This document shows, piece by piece, positions 1 to 10,384 of a DNA stretch of 64,000 nucleotides. Each line of letters begins with the position of its first letter. The first letter of the stretch is position 1. The position numbers and the translations under genes were made by a program. This DNA comes from Histophilus somni (GTDB lineage Bacteria > Pseudomonadota > Gammaproteobacteria > Enterobacterales > Pasteurellaceae): contig NZ_JACHGQ010000010.1 of NCBI RefSeq assembly GCF_014202395.1, positions 1 to 64,000 of the forward strand, in the 5' to 3' direction. The notes under the pieces are model-generated. The model was not told where the DNA came from, searched no databases, and saw only the letters and a list, made by a program, of their open reading frames with translations.

Positions 1-5
1 AAAAT

Positions 6-44
6 AACGACACACTGCTTAACCTCTCACAACAGCGTGTCGTT
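6..44 (-). other. stem-loop in leader of leftward transcript
   Basis: The 8-base arms AACGACAC (6-13) and GTGTCGTT (37-44) are perfectly complementary, with a further inner CTG/CAG pairing at 15-17 and 33-35. The hairpin would form in the first transcribed bases after the promoter at 56-83. No T-run follows inside the window, so it is more likely a leader structure than a terminator. Confidence 0.45.
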
Positions 45-83
45 GTGTGCCGTGCATTATAGGCATTTTATATTTCAATGCAA
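37..83 (-). promoter_or_regulatory. strong leftward promoter, stable-RNA type
   Basis: Reading the minus strand there is a -35-like TTGCAT (78-83), a 16-nt spacer and a perfect -10 TATAAT (56-61), followed by a GC-rich discriminator GCACGGC. Such a discriminator is usual at rRNA and tRNA promoters under stringent control. Transcription would leave the window at its left edge, so the gene served is not visible. That it is an rRNA or tRNA operon is inference only. Confidence 0.5.
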
Positions 84-241
84 GCTTTTTTTATATTTTT
101 TATCAAAATTTGATTAATTTTCTCTTTTTTTAATCTTTTTGTTTAGTTATTAAACAATTATAATAATAATGTAAACCATCGGTGGCATATTTTATCATTT
201 CTCTAAAAAATCTAAAGAAAATAGCAAACTTTTTTATAAAT

Positions 242-290
242 TCTCGATCTCTATCACAAACTTTAACAAAATTAGAAAGTTATTTAAAAT
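242..290 (+). promoter_or_regulatory. candidate sxy promoter with CRP-like site
   Basis: A CRP-like inverted motif CTCGA-N6-TCACA (243-258) has one standard half site (TCACA) and one degenerate half site, reminiscent of CRP-S sites. A -10-like TAAAAT follows at 285-290. The site centre lies about 46 bases before the expected transcription start, near the position used by class II activators. H. influenzae sxy is known to be CRP-dependent; the site here is my own reading by eye. Confidence 0.35.
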
Positions 291-319
291 AAAATCCACT
301 CTCTGTGTTATAACTTATC

Positions 320-344
320 TTGATTGGAGATTTTTTCTAATCAA
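320..344 (+). promoter_or_regulatory. hairpin in sxy mRNA leader
   Basis: TTGATTGGA (320-328) pairs with TCTAATCAA (336-344) over nine base pairs, including one G-U pair, around a 7-base loop. It lies 45 bases before the chosen ATG of sxy. In H. influenzae, base pairing in the sxy leader limits translation and mutations that weaken it make cells hypercompetent. A similar role here is inference, because this hairpin does not itself cover the ribosome binding site. Confidence 0.45.
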
Positions 345-389
345 AAGGTTTTTATTTATTTTGTCACAATAAATGAGGTTGAATTATAT

Positions 390-1040
390 ATGACCAAATC
401 ATTAAAAGACACTGAAAATATTAGAAGTGAACTTACCGAATTGATAGGAACTATAACTGTGAAAAATCTTTTTTCTGGTTATGGTTTATTTAAGAAAGGT
501 CTTATGTTTGGTTTATACCAGCAAGGAAAATTTTATATTCGAGCAGAGAAGGAATTAGCTAAATACCTAGAAAGCCTAGGTGCTTTATCATATTTAGCTT
601 TAACCCCAAACCCTCAACTAAATATAGGAAATTATTATCTATTGCCAAAAGAAATTACACAGAATAAGGAACATTTTCGTCAAATTCTCTATCTATCTAT
701 TGCTCAAACTAGAGCAAAGAAAATTGCACAAGAACTTGCTCGGAAAAAAAGAATAAAAGATCTCCCAAATCTTTCGATAAAACACGAAAGGCTTCTTTCT
801 AAAATACACATTAAAGATATAAAATCCTTTAAATTAAAAGGAGCAGCAAATTGCTACATAGAGTTAAAACTCTCAGGTATTCCTGTAAATCTCATTTTAT
901 TTTGGAATCTTACTGCCGCACTTTTATACAAGAATGTCAATGTATTGACTAAAACAGAAAAAGAACAGGCTTTAAAGAAACTTAATAAAGGTCTAGAGAG
1001 AGCAGGATTAAAACCTGTTGAGATTATACTTTTACAATAA
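390..1040 (+). CDS. sxy: Sxy/TfoX competence activator
   Basis: The 216-residue product is a Sxy (TfoX) protein, the co-activator that lets CRP switch on the competence regulon at CRP-S promoters. It has the N-terminal TfoX domain (KNLFSGYGLFKKG near residue 25) and the C-terminal helical domain (LPNLSIKHERLLSKI near 125), both close to H. influenzae Sxy, which is 217 residues long. The open frame extends upstream to a TTG at 324. The ATG at 390 was chosen because GAGGT precedes it at good spacing and the resulting length matches the family. It stands alone behind a CRP-like site and a leader hairpin. Its presence fits the many uptake signals in the window. Confidence 0.9.
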   Translation: MTKSLKDTENIRSELTELIGTITVKNLFSGYGLFKKGLMFGLYQQGKFYIRAEKELAKYLESLGALSYLALTPNPQLNIGNYYLLPKEITQNKEHFRQILYLSIAQTRAKKIAQELARKKRIKDLPNLSIKHERLLSKIHIKDIKSFKLKGAANCYIELKLSGIPVNLILFWNLTAALLYKNVNVLTKTEKEQALKKLNKGLERAGLKPVEIILLQ

Positions 1041-1048
1041 AATCACCC

Positions 1049-1070
1049 TCCCCTGTTTAAAAGCAGGGGA
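1049..1070. repeat. stem-loop resembling an IS200/IS605-type end
   Basis: TCCCCTG (1049-1055) and CAGGGGA (1064-1070) form a hairpin around TTTAAAAG, flanked by AATCACC and TTCATCAC. The minus-strand form (GAATCCCCTG, loop, CAGGGGAGGGTG) looks like the right-end hairpin seen beside tnpB genes of IS200/IS605 elements. No transposase or tnpB remains nearby. It has no T-run, so it is a poor intrinsic terminator for sxy. The IS origin is a tentative reading. Confidence 0.3.
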
Positions 1071-1183
1071 TTCATCACTAAATCAATATAAAATCATTTT
1101 TTATTTCATATCAAGTTTTGGGATTTTTTCATTGTCACAAAACTAAAACTAGACTCAAAAAATTATTAAGGTTAAATCAGTTA

Positions 1184-1285
1184 TTAACCAAAGAGTATGT
1201 TATCAAAAAACTCCACCGCACTTGCGATACTGTTTTCGTTTAACTTGGTTGATGATGACCAATGATGAATCAATACCCATCCCAT
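1184..1285 (-). pseudogene. possible decayed ORF remnant, 33 codons
   Basis: Between sxy and metS there are about 440 bases without an intact gene. On the minus strand an open 33-codon segment (MGWVLIHHWSS near its start, FFDNILFG at its end) stops at 1184. Just upstream, peptide-like segments (SDDSKIMLK, AEIAIFK) occur in shifted frames broken by stops. This could be a degraded gene, or chance. It contains one uptake signal. I do not recognise a family. Nothing else clear is seen in 1080-1390. Confidence 0.2.
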
Positions 1286-1393
1286 GAACTCACCTTGAAA
1301 ATTGCTATTTCAGCATAATTTTACTGTCATCACTCATGCGAGAATAGATGATGGTTAAGGAATTTATAACCTACTACTATTAATATGAAATCA

Positions 1394-1450
1394 TAAAAAA
1401 TCTGCACTTTAATCAGATGGGAAATTAACCCTATCTTTTAGAGTGCAGAT
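1394..1450 (-). terminator. intrinsic terminator of metPS
   Basis: On the minus strand, ATCTGCACT (1450-1442) pairs perfectly with AGTGCAGAT (1408-1400). An inner arm GATAGGG/CCCATC extends the hairpin with small bulges. The hairpin is followed by a run of six T (1399-1394 read in reverse). It lies 30 bases past the metS stop codon, the right place for a rho-independent terminator. An uptake signal (1453-1461) lies between metS and the hairpin. Confidence 0.7.
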
Positions 1451-1479
1451 CAAAGTGCGGTATTTTTATTTGAAATTTA

Positions 1480-1569
1480 TCATTCTTTAGGTAATCTTAA
1501 TATTGATACAACTAATCCACCCCAAATAATTACCAAAGAGATGATCATCATAATAGCGCTGTTACTCAT
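1480..1569 (-). CDS. metS: MetS-type small subunit of Na+/amino-acid importer
   Basis: A 29-codon gene beginning MSNSAIMMII and ending ILRLPKE, with one hydrophobic membrane segment containing IIWGGL. Its size, the WGGL motif and its position directly after a 502-residue NSS transporter match MetS, the small subunit required for MetP function in Corynebacterium methionine/alanine import. It starts two bases after the metP stop, with AAGGAG as ribosome binding site inside the end of metP. It is too short for ordinary gene finders and easily missed. Confidence 0.85.
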   Translation of the reverse strand: MSNSAIMMIISLVIIWGGLVVSILRLPKE

Positions 1570-1571
1570 TT

Positions 1572-3080
1572 TTATTCTCCTTTTTTGTGTGTTAATGCTT
1601 CATCTTTCCATTTCAAACGGGAAAGTAAGAATGCTGCAACTAATAAACTTAACGACATACCCCATCCAAAAATATTTACAAACCAAGCAGGATAACCTTC
1701 ATAACCTTCAGAAAATACTTTTGCACCTTCGCTAAATAACATAAAAGCTAGAATACCTGTTGTTAAAACAATACATAAACGCCAGATAAAACCAACTTTA
1801 AAAGAAGATGTTTCATTTAAGTGATTACCCAATGAAGTTAATTTTTCGTTGGAAACAATAGCAACTAATGAAACAAATGCTACAGCCACAATACCAAAAT
1901 AGTTTACAAATTTATCTAACACATCAAGCATTGGTAAACCTGTAGTAGTACCAAACAAAATCACTGAACAAAACATCATTGGTAAACCAACAATAAAAGT
2001 AACTTTTACTCGACGTATTCTTAGTTTATCTTGTACTGCGGAAATAATTACTTCAATAACAGAAATAAATGAAGTTAAAGCTGCAAAAGTTAAGGAACCG
2101 AAGAATAATACACCAATAAATTCACCAAAAGGTGATTGATTAATAATTGTTGGGAAAGCAAAAAATGCTAGACCAATTCCTCCTTTTGCTACATCACTAA
2201 CTTCCTGTCCTGCTGTCGCTGCCATAAAACCAAGTGCAGCAAAAACGCCTATGCCTGCTAACAATTCAAAGCTACTATTTGCAAAACCTACAACTAATCC
2301 ACTACCTGTTAAATCGGAGTCTTTTTTGAGATAAGAAGCGTAGGTAATCATAATACCGAAACAAATCGAGAGTGAGAAAAATATTTGTCCGTATGCCGCA
2401 ATCCATACACTAGGATCGGATAATTTAGACCAATCTGGTGAAAATAACGCATCTAATCCTTTTTCCGCACCGGGCAAAAATAATGATGAAACAACGAGAA
2501 TTACAAACATTATGACAAGAATAGGCATTAAAATACTTGATGATTTTGCAATTCCTTTTTGTACACCTAGTGCTAATATTCCTAAAGCAATCAGCCAGAC
2601 AGCAATTAATGGACCTGTCACCATTCCTACAAATTCAAAACTAACACCTTGAGTAATATCACCCATTTTTAAGAATTCATTCAGGAAAAACTCTATAGGC
2701 TTATCTCCCCAAAAGTTATTTATTGAAAAATAGGTATAGCTAGCAGCCCAACCCAAAATAACTGCATAATAAATACCAATAATAAAATTAACCAATACTT
2801 GCCACCAACCAAATGTTTCAAAGTGCGGGTTAAAACGACGGTAAGATAAAGGTGCACCACCACGATGACGATGTCCAATAGCATAATCTAAGAAAAGTAA
2901 TGGAATACCTGCGGTTAATAACGCAATTAAATAAGGAATGATAAATGCACCACCCCCATTTTCATAAGTAGTATAAGGAAAACGCCAAATATTTCCTAAA
3001 CCAACGGCAGATCCAATCGCTGCTAAGATAAATGCACGACGACCGGAAAATGTTTCTCGCTTTTGTGTTGTATCTTTCAT
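1572..3080 (-). CDS. metP: NSS-family Na+-dependent amino-acid transporter, large subunit
   Basis: A 502-residue polytopic membrane protein of the neurotransmitter:sodium symporter (LeuT-fold) family. The N-terminus carries the family signature after a GRRAF lead-in ([19 protein letters not shown]1), followed by YENGGGAF and about eleven to twelve hydrophobic segments. These import amino acids with Na+. Partnering with the MetS-like gene directly downstream suggests methionine or alanine as substrate, but the substrate is inferred from this context alone. It is likely transcribed with metS from the AT-rich gap before lysA (3081-3343), where no clear promoter could be chosen by eye. Confidence 0.85.
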   Translation of the reverse strand: MKDTTQKRETFSGRRAFILAAIGSAVGLGNIWRFPYTTYENGGGAFIIPYLIALLTAGIPLLFLDYAIGHRHRGGAPLSYRRFNPHFETFGWWQVLVNFIIGIYYAVILGWAASYTYFSINNFWGDKPIEFFLNEFLKMGDITQGVSFEFVGMVTGPLIAVWLIALGILALGVQKGIAKSSSILMPILVIMFVILVVSSLFLPGAEKGLDALFSPDWSKLSDPSVWIAAYGQIFFSLSICFGIMITYASYLKKDSDLTGSGLVVGFANSSFELLAGIGVFAALGFMAATAGQEVSDVAKGGIGLAFFAFPTIINQSPFGEFIGVLFFGSLTFAALTSFISVIEVIISAVQDKLRIRRVKVTFIVGLPMMFCSVILFGTTTGLPMLDVLDKFVNYFGIVAVAFVSLVAIVSNEKLTSLGNHLNETSSFKVGFIWRLCIVLTTGILAFMLFSEGAKVFSEGYEGYPAWFVNIFGWGMSLSLLVAAFLLSRLKWKDEALTHKKGE

Positions 3081-3343
3081 TTTATAGACCTTTTATATTT
3101 TTTATTTCATTACAGAAGGTTTAGCAATATAACAAAATATTTTATCCAGTCAACAACAAAAATTTAGATTAAATATCTTTTTTTATTAATTAATTATATT
3201 TAATTGGAATTAAATATTGTTTATTTTTAATTATTCAGTTTTTTATATTGTTTTATTTTATATTCTAATTTTTGTTGCCAAAAACACAGTGTAACAACAG
3301 AATAAAAACTCAATTTTAGTTAGTTGAAATTTACGAGAAAAAT

Positions 3344-4597
3344 TTACATTTCCAGTAATTTTTCTAAATGCCACAATTCAGCAAACTCCTCTCGACGTTT
3401 AATTAAATGAACTTGCTCTCCATCAACCATTATTTCAATAGCTCGTGGACGAGAATTATAAGTTGATGCCATACTTGCACCATAAGCACCGGCTGATCGT
3501 TGTACGATAAAATCTCCTTGTGCAATTGCAAGAGAGCGTTGTTTTCCTAGAAAATCCGATGTTTCACAAATTGGACCGACTACATCATATACTTTAGTTT
3601 CTCTCGACAAAGTGCGGTCAACTTCAATGATATTCATGTAAGCCTGATATAAAGCCGGTCTGATCATATCATTCATTCCTGTATCAACGATGGCAAAATG
3701 ACGACTTTCATTACTCTTTATATATTCCACTCTAGTGAGTAAAATACCTGCATTTGCGGTAATTGCCCTACCTGGCTCCAAAATAATTTCCAAATTTTGA
3801 TAATTTTTTAATTTTTCCAGCAAAGCTGTAGCATATTCACTTGGATGTGGTGCTTTCTCATCACTATAAGTTACCCCTAAACCACCGCCTAAATCCACGT
3901 GTTCTAATGTTATTCCATCTTTTTTTAATTGCTCCATAAGAACAATTAAACGATCTGTAGCATCTAAAAAAGGTTGAAGTTCTGTCAGTTGTGAACCAAT
4001 ATGGCAATCTATTCCTACAATTTTTATATTTTCCAATTGACTTGCTTGGCGATAAACTTCTCGAGCCTGTTCAACACTTACACCGAATTTATTTTCTTTT
4101 AGACCAGTCGAAATATAAGGATGAGTATGAGCATCAACATCAGGATTTACTCGCAAAGAAATAGAGGCAATTTTCCCCATTTTTCTTGCAACCTGATTTA
4201 TTCTTATTAATTCAGCCGCACTTTCCACATTAAAACAGCGAATACCTACTTCCAATGCACGTGCAATTTCTTGTTCTGATTTTGCCACACCAGAAAAAAC
4301 CACTTTTTTAGGATCACCTCCAGCAAATAATACTCGCTCAAGTTCACCTTGAGACACAATATCAAAACCTGATCCCAACTTTGCCATAATATTTAAAATG
4401 GCTATATTAGGATTGGATTTAACAGCAAAACAAATTAAATGAGGGTGATCTCCTAAAGCATTATCAAAAGCATGCCAATGACGCTCTAGAGTTGCTCGTG
4501 AATAAATATAAGCAGGTGTGCCAAATTGCTCTGCAATTTTTTTCACAGAGACATTTTCTGCCATTAAGTGTCCATCTTTATATAGAAAAAAATCCAT
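3344..4597 (-). CDS. lysA: diaminopimelate decarboxylase
   Basis: LysA makes L-lysine from meso-diaminopimelate, the last step of lysine synthesis, in the cytoplasm with PLP. The 417-residue protein has the PLP-lysine motif FAVKSNPN near residue 60, the HIGSQ segment, the GGGLGVTY phosphate-binding loop and the EPGRAI motif, and ends with the GAYGASMASTYNSRPR active-site segment. Length matches the family. It follows lptM by 21 bases on the same strand, as in other gamma-proteobacteria. One uptake signal lies inside the gene near 3610. Confidence 0.95.
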   Translation of the reverse strand: MDFFLYKDGHLMAENVSVKKIAEQFGTPAYIYSRATLERHWHAFDNALGDHPHLICFAVKSNPNIAILNIMAKLGSGFDIVSQGELERVLFAGGDPKKVVFSGVAKSEQEIARALEVGIRCFNVESAAELIRINQVARKMGKIASISLRVNPDVDAHTHPYISTGLKENKFGVSVEQAREVYRQASQLENIKIVGIDCHIGSQLTELQPFLDATDRLIVLMEQLKKDGITLEHVDLGGGLGVTYSDEKAPHPSEYATALLEKLKNYQNLEIILEPGRAITANAGILLTRVEYIKSNESRHFAIVDTGMNDMIRPALYQAYMNIIEVDRTLSRETKVYDVVGPICETSDFLGKQRSLAIAQGDFIVQRSAGAYGASMASTYNSRPRAIEIMVDGEQVHLIKRREEFAELWHLEKLLEM

Positions 4598-4618
4598 AAT
4601 GTTATCCTTACATATTGA

Positions 4619-4750
4619 TTACTTTAATTTTGAATTAACTTTTTGTTGATTTTGTTCTGTTTCTGGAAAATATAATGATCCTTTAACACCACAACCTGAC
4701 ACACCAAAAGCTATTGCACTAAGTAATAAAATTGAAATTATTTTTTTCAT
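4619..4750 (-). CDS. lptM: LptM (YifL-type) small lipoprotein
   Basis: A 43-residue lipoprotein precursor: MKKIISILLL hydrophobic signal, lipobox VSGC with Cys20, then the family hallmark CGVKGSLYFP and a short polar tail. LptM helps oxidative maturation of the LptD/LptE lipopolysaccharide translocon in the outer membrane. Position directly upstream of lysA and divergent from cyaY is the classic neighbourhood of this gene. The ATG at 4750 is preceded by AAGGACAT. It is too short for many ORF callers. Confidence 0.9.
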   Translation of the reverse strand: MKKIISILLLSAIAFGVSGCGVKGSLYFPETEQNQQKVNSKLK

Positions 4751-4874
4751 TGCTTATGTCCTTGTTAATTAAAAAACTTGCACTTTTTACCATTAAAAAT
4801 GCCTTTGTGCTATCACTATCTTATAAAAATATTTATAATCTTTTGTTATTCTTTTTTATTAATAGGTAAACTTT

Positions 4875-5183
4875 ATGAACATAGCAGAATATCACCAAAA
4901 TATCGAACAAGTTTGGTTGCAAATAGAAGAACAATTAGAAGAACAAGGTTGTGATGTAGACTGTGATACTCAAGGTTCGGTTTTTACTATTACTTTCGTT
5001 GATCGTAGCCAAATTGTTGTAAATAAACAAGAACCATTATTAGAATTATGGCTTGCAAGCAAGGCTGGAGGTTTTCATTTTGCCTTTAAAAATAATCAAT
5101 GGATTGCTCAGGATGGAAAATTGTTTTGGCAATGTTTAGAACAAGCTTGTTTGGCTCATGGTGAACAGGTGAGTTTTTCTTAA
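4875..5183 (+). CDS. cyaY: CyaY, bacterial frataxin
   Basis: The 102-residue product is the frataxin homologue CyaY, an iron-binding regulator of IscS-driven Fe-S cluster assembly. It shows the acidic first helix (IEEQLEEQGCDVDCD), the sheet segment with IVVNKQEPLLELWLASK, and the GGFHF and DGKLFW motifs. It is divergent from lptM-lysA. Its stop codon overlaps the recQ start by one base (TAATG), so the two are probably translated together. Confidence 0.95.
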   Translation: MNIAEYHQNIEQVWLQIEEQLEEQGCDVDCDTQGSVFTITFVDRSQIVVNKQEPLLELWLASKAGGFHFAFKNNQWIAQDGKLFWQCLEQACLAHGEQVSFS

Positions 5184-7057
5184 TGTCAGTTGAAGAATGG
5201 AAGCAACAAAAAAGTGCGGTAGATTTTAGCCAAGATTCTGTGGAAAAATCTACCGCACTTGATATTTTACATTCTGTTTTTGGGTATCAGTCCTTCCGTA
5301 AAGGACAACTGGAAGTTATCGAAGCAACTTTAGCTAAAAAGGACAGTTTAGTTATTATGGCAACAGGTGGCGGAAAGTCCTTATGCTATCAAATTCCCGC
5401 TCTTTGTTTCTCCGGTTTAACTTTAGTGATTTCTCCTCTAATTTCATTAATGAAAGACCAAGTAGATCAGTTATTAGCAAATGGTATAAATGCTGATTAT
5501 TTAAATTCCAGTCAAACATTTGAACAACAACAGTTGGTTCAAAATAAAGCAATGTCAGGAAAATTAAAGTTGCTTTATATATCTCCAGAAAAAGCCTTAA
5601 CAACCAGCTTTTTTCATTTTATTTCTCATTGCAAAGTCAGTTTTATTGCCGTTGATGAAACCCATTGTATTTCACAGTGGGGACACGATTTTCGCCCAGA
5701 ATATACTCAATTAGGAGGATTGAAAGCAAGTTTTCCTGATGCACCAATAATGGCACTAACCGCAACAGCAGATCAGGCAACCCGACAAGATATCCTTATT
5801 CATCTTAAATTATCTAATCCCCATATTTATATCGGTAGTTTTGATCGTCCAAATATTCGTTACTCCTTAGTTGAAAAATTTAAACCTATGGAGCAACTTT
5901 CTCAATTTATCGCAAAACAAAAAGGGAAAAGTGGAATTATTTATTGTAACAGTCGTAATAAGGTTGAACGAATTGCAGAAAGTCTACGCCAAAAAGGAAT
6001 ATCAGCTGAAGCTTATCATGCTGGTATGAGTAATGAGCAACGAGAATTTGTTCAACGTGCTTTTCAACATGATAATGTACAAATTGTTGTTGCAACAATT
6101 GCTTTTGGAATGGGAATTAATAAATCTAACGTGCGTTTCGTCGCTCATTTTGATCTACCTCGAAGTATCGAGGCATACTATCAGGAAACAGGACGAGCGG
6201 GGCGAGATGATTTACCAGCTGAAGCTGTCTTATTTTACGAACCTGCAGATTACGCTTGGTTACAAAAAGTACTTTTAGAAAAACCAGATATACCGCAACG
6301 TCAAATAGAACTACATAAATTACAATCCATAGGGGAATTTGCTGAAAGCCAAATTTGTCGGCGTTTAGTTCTATTAAATTACTTTGGTGAATATCAACAA
6401 AAACCTTGTAATAACTGTGATATTTGTTTAGATCCTCCGAAAAAATATGATGGATTGGTTGATGCACAAAAAGTGATGTCAGCAATCTATCGAGTGGGGC
6501 AACGTTTCGGGGCAATGTATATTATTGCTGTACTGCGTGGTTCCCAAAATCAAAAAATTAAAGAATATCAACATGATAAACTAAGCGTTTTCGGCATTGG
6601 TAAAGATCGTAGTAGAGAATATTGGCAATCAGTTATTCGACAATTAATCCATTTAGGTCTGATAAAACAAGTAATTGACCATTTTAATATAACATTACAA
6701 CTCACATTAGATTCATTGCCTATTTTACGAGGTGAACAACCATTGCAATTAGCAACACCAAGGATATCTTCTATTACTAATGCCGTTACTATACCAAAAA
6801 GAGCGGTCACAAATTACGATAAAGATCTCTTTGCTCGATTACGTTTTTTGCGTAAAAAAATAGCAGACAAAGAAAATATTCCTCCTTATATAGTATTTAA
6901 CGATGCAACATTACAAGAAATGGCACAATACCAACCAATAACAGAACAAGAAATGATACAAATTAATGGTGTCGGCGATATTAAATTAAAACGTTTTGCT
7001 CAACCCTTTCTTGCGTTAATTAAAGAACATCAATTTTTTAGAACAACAAAAAAATAA
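5183..7057 (+). CDS. recQ: ATP-dependent DNA helicase RecQ
   Basis: RecQ is a 3'-5' superfamily-2 helicase acting in recombination and fork repair. The 624-residue protein has Walker A TGGGKSLCYQ (residues 61-70), the DETH box in AVDETHCISQWGHDFRPEY, the helicase-C motif QETGRAGRD, the four-Cys zinc site (CRRL...CNNCDIC), a winged-helix RQC region and a C-terminal HRDC domain. Compared with E. coli RecQ it has an N-terminal extension of about 15 residues. Part of that extension is encoded by an inverted pair of uptake signals. The start overlaps the cyaY stop (TAATG); an internal start after the hairpin cannot be excluded. Confidence 0.95.
   Translation: MSVEEWKQQKSAVDFSQDSVEKSTALDILHSVFGYQSFRKGQLEVIEATLAKKDSLVIMATGGGKSLCYQIPALCFSGLTLVISPLISLMKDQVDQLLANGINADYLNSSQTFEQQQLVQNKAMSGKLKLLYISPEKALTTSFFHFISHCKVSFIAVDETHCISQWGHDFRPEYTQLGGLKASFPDAPIMALTATADQATRQDILIHLKLSNPHIYIGSFDRPNIRYSLVEKFKPMEQLSQFIAKQKGKSGIIYCNSRNKVERIAESLRQKGISAEAYHAGMSNEQREFVQRAFQHDNVQIVVATIAFGMGINKSNVRFVAHFDLPRSIEAYYQETGRAGRDDLPAEAVLFYEPADYAWLQKVLLEKPDIPQRQIELHKLQSIGEFAESQICRRLVLLNYFGEYQQKPCNNCDICLDPPKKYDGLVDAQKVMSAIYRVGQRFGAMYIIAVLRGSQNQKIKEYQHDKLSVFGIGKDRSREYWQSVIRQLIHLGLIKQVIDHFNITLQLTLDSLPILRGEQPLQLATPRISSITNAVTIPKRAVTNYDKDLFARLRFLRKKIADKENIPPYIVFNDATLQEMAQYQPITEQEMIQINGVGDIKLKRFAQPFLALIKEHQFFRTTKK
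5212..5260. repeat. inverted uptake-signal pair inside recQ
   Basis: AAGTGCGGTAGATTTT (5212-5227) is perfectly repeated in inverse at 5245-5260, giving a 16-bp stem and 17-base loop. Each arm begins with the full 9-base uptake signal. Such pairs usually lie between genes as terminators; here the hairpin lies within codons 10-26 of recQ. Confidence 0.9.
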
Positions 7058-7085
7058 AGATCCCCCTTTTTAAGGGGATCTTTTT
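7056..7085 (+). terminator. intrinsic terminator of recQ
   Basis: AAAGATCCCC (7056-7065) pairs with GGGGATCTTT (7074-7083) around an 8-base loop and runs into TTTTT. The stem begins within the recQ stop codon. The reverse strand also has a T-rich tail, so it may also stop leftward transcripts from the gyrB side. Confidence 0.85.
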
Positions 7086-7137
7086 ATTTACAAATAATAT
7101 TCATACAAATCAAGAGTTTATTTATTATGCTTATCAC

Positions 7138-7377
7138 CTACGCATAATATTTATGAACAGGCTGACCTATATATTTATCTTTGATATTCTTCACTATCAT
7201 TGATAAGAGATTATAATCAATGTCATCATGATGAGTACTATACAAATCATTTTTTAATTTAATCAAATAATTCTGATCCTCATTATTTTCTGCTTTAGGT
7301 TCTATTATTACATTGATCGTAGCCATAGTATTAGCAATCATTTCAATTAATACATCTTTCTGCATAACTGTACACAT
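7138..7377 (-). CDS. small conserved-looking hypothetical protein
   Basis: A 79-residue protein starting MCTVMQKDVL and ending YIGQPVHKYYA; I do not recognise a family. No signal peptide or membrane segment is evident; the middle is polar and rich in Asn, Asp and Lys. The ATG at 7377 was preferred over a TTG one codon upstream because AGAGG lies seven bases before it. It begins 44 bases after the gyrB stop on the same strand and may be co-transcribed. The recQ terminator region lies downstream. Confidence 0.55.
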   Translation of the reverse strand: MCTVMQKDVLIEMIANTMATINVIIEPKAENNEDQNYLIKLKNDLYSTHHDDIDYNLLSMIVKNIKDKYIGQPVHKYYA

Positions 7378-7421
7378 CAAAAACCTCTATTAATTCCAAA
7401 ATTGATAAATAAAAAATAAAA

Positions 7422-9872
<2,451 letters not shown>

Positions 9873-9881
9873 TTAGCTCGG

Positions 9882-9890
9882 ATTATAGCA
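9882..9890 (-). promoter_or_regulatory. gyrB extended -10 element
   Basis: The minus strand reads TGCTATAAT, an extended -10 (TGn followed by a perfect TATAAT), 37 bases upstream of the gyrB start. No good -35 is seen at 16-18 bases, which is normal for extended -10 promoters. Confidence 0.5.
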
Positions 9891-10099
9891 AAAATTTGCT
9901 TAATAGGCTAATTTTTATCAACTTACTGCTGATGTTATACTCCAATAAAACATAAAGAGCGGTATATTTTCTATTACAAATAATGGATTGATTACACAAT
10001 GCCATACAACATATAAAATTTTCATAAATTTCCTTAAAAATAATAGACAACTGAGTTAGAATAACTACGCAAATTAGTTTTATTTAAAAGGAAACCATT

Positions 10100-10318
10100 A
10101 TGTCTTTAGAAATTTTAGACCAACTAGAAGAAAAAATTAAACAAGCTGTTGAAACAATCCAATTACTTCAATTAGAAATTGAAGAATTAAAAGAAAAAAA
10201 TGAGCTATCTCGTCAAACCAATGAGCAATTACGTAGCGAAAATGAACACTTAAAAACAGAACATCATAACTGGCAAGAACGATTACGTTCATTATTGGGT
10301 CGTATTGATAATATTTAA
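10100..10318 (+). CDS. zapB: cell division protein ZapB
   Basis: The 72-residue product is an almost uninterrupted coiled coil (heptads through [18 protein letters not shown]) ending in [13 protein letters not shown], typical of ZapB. ZapB binds ZapA and supports Z-ring assembly at mid-cell. AAGGAAACC precedes the ATG. It is transcribed away from gyrB and has its own terminator at 10334. Confidence 0.85.
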   Translation: MSLEILDQLEEKIKQAVETIQLLQLEIEELKEKNELSRQTNEQLRSENEHLKTEHHNWQERLRSLLGRIDNI

Positions 10319-10333
10319 ATTCATAAAATCAAT

Positions 10334-10363
10334 GGCTTAGATTAATTCTAAGCCTATTTTTTT
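10334..10363 (+). terminator. intrinsic terminator of zapB
   Basis: GGCTTAGA (10334-10341) pairs with TCTAAGCC (10347-10354) around TTAAT and is followed by TATTTTTTT. It lies 16 bases after the zapB stop and before mioC. Confidence 0.85.
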
Positions 10364-10384
10364 AGCTAAAATTAAGGTATTAAG

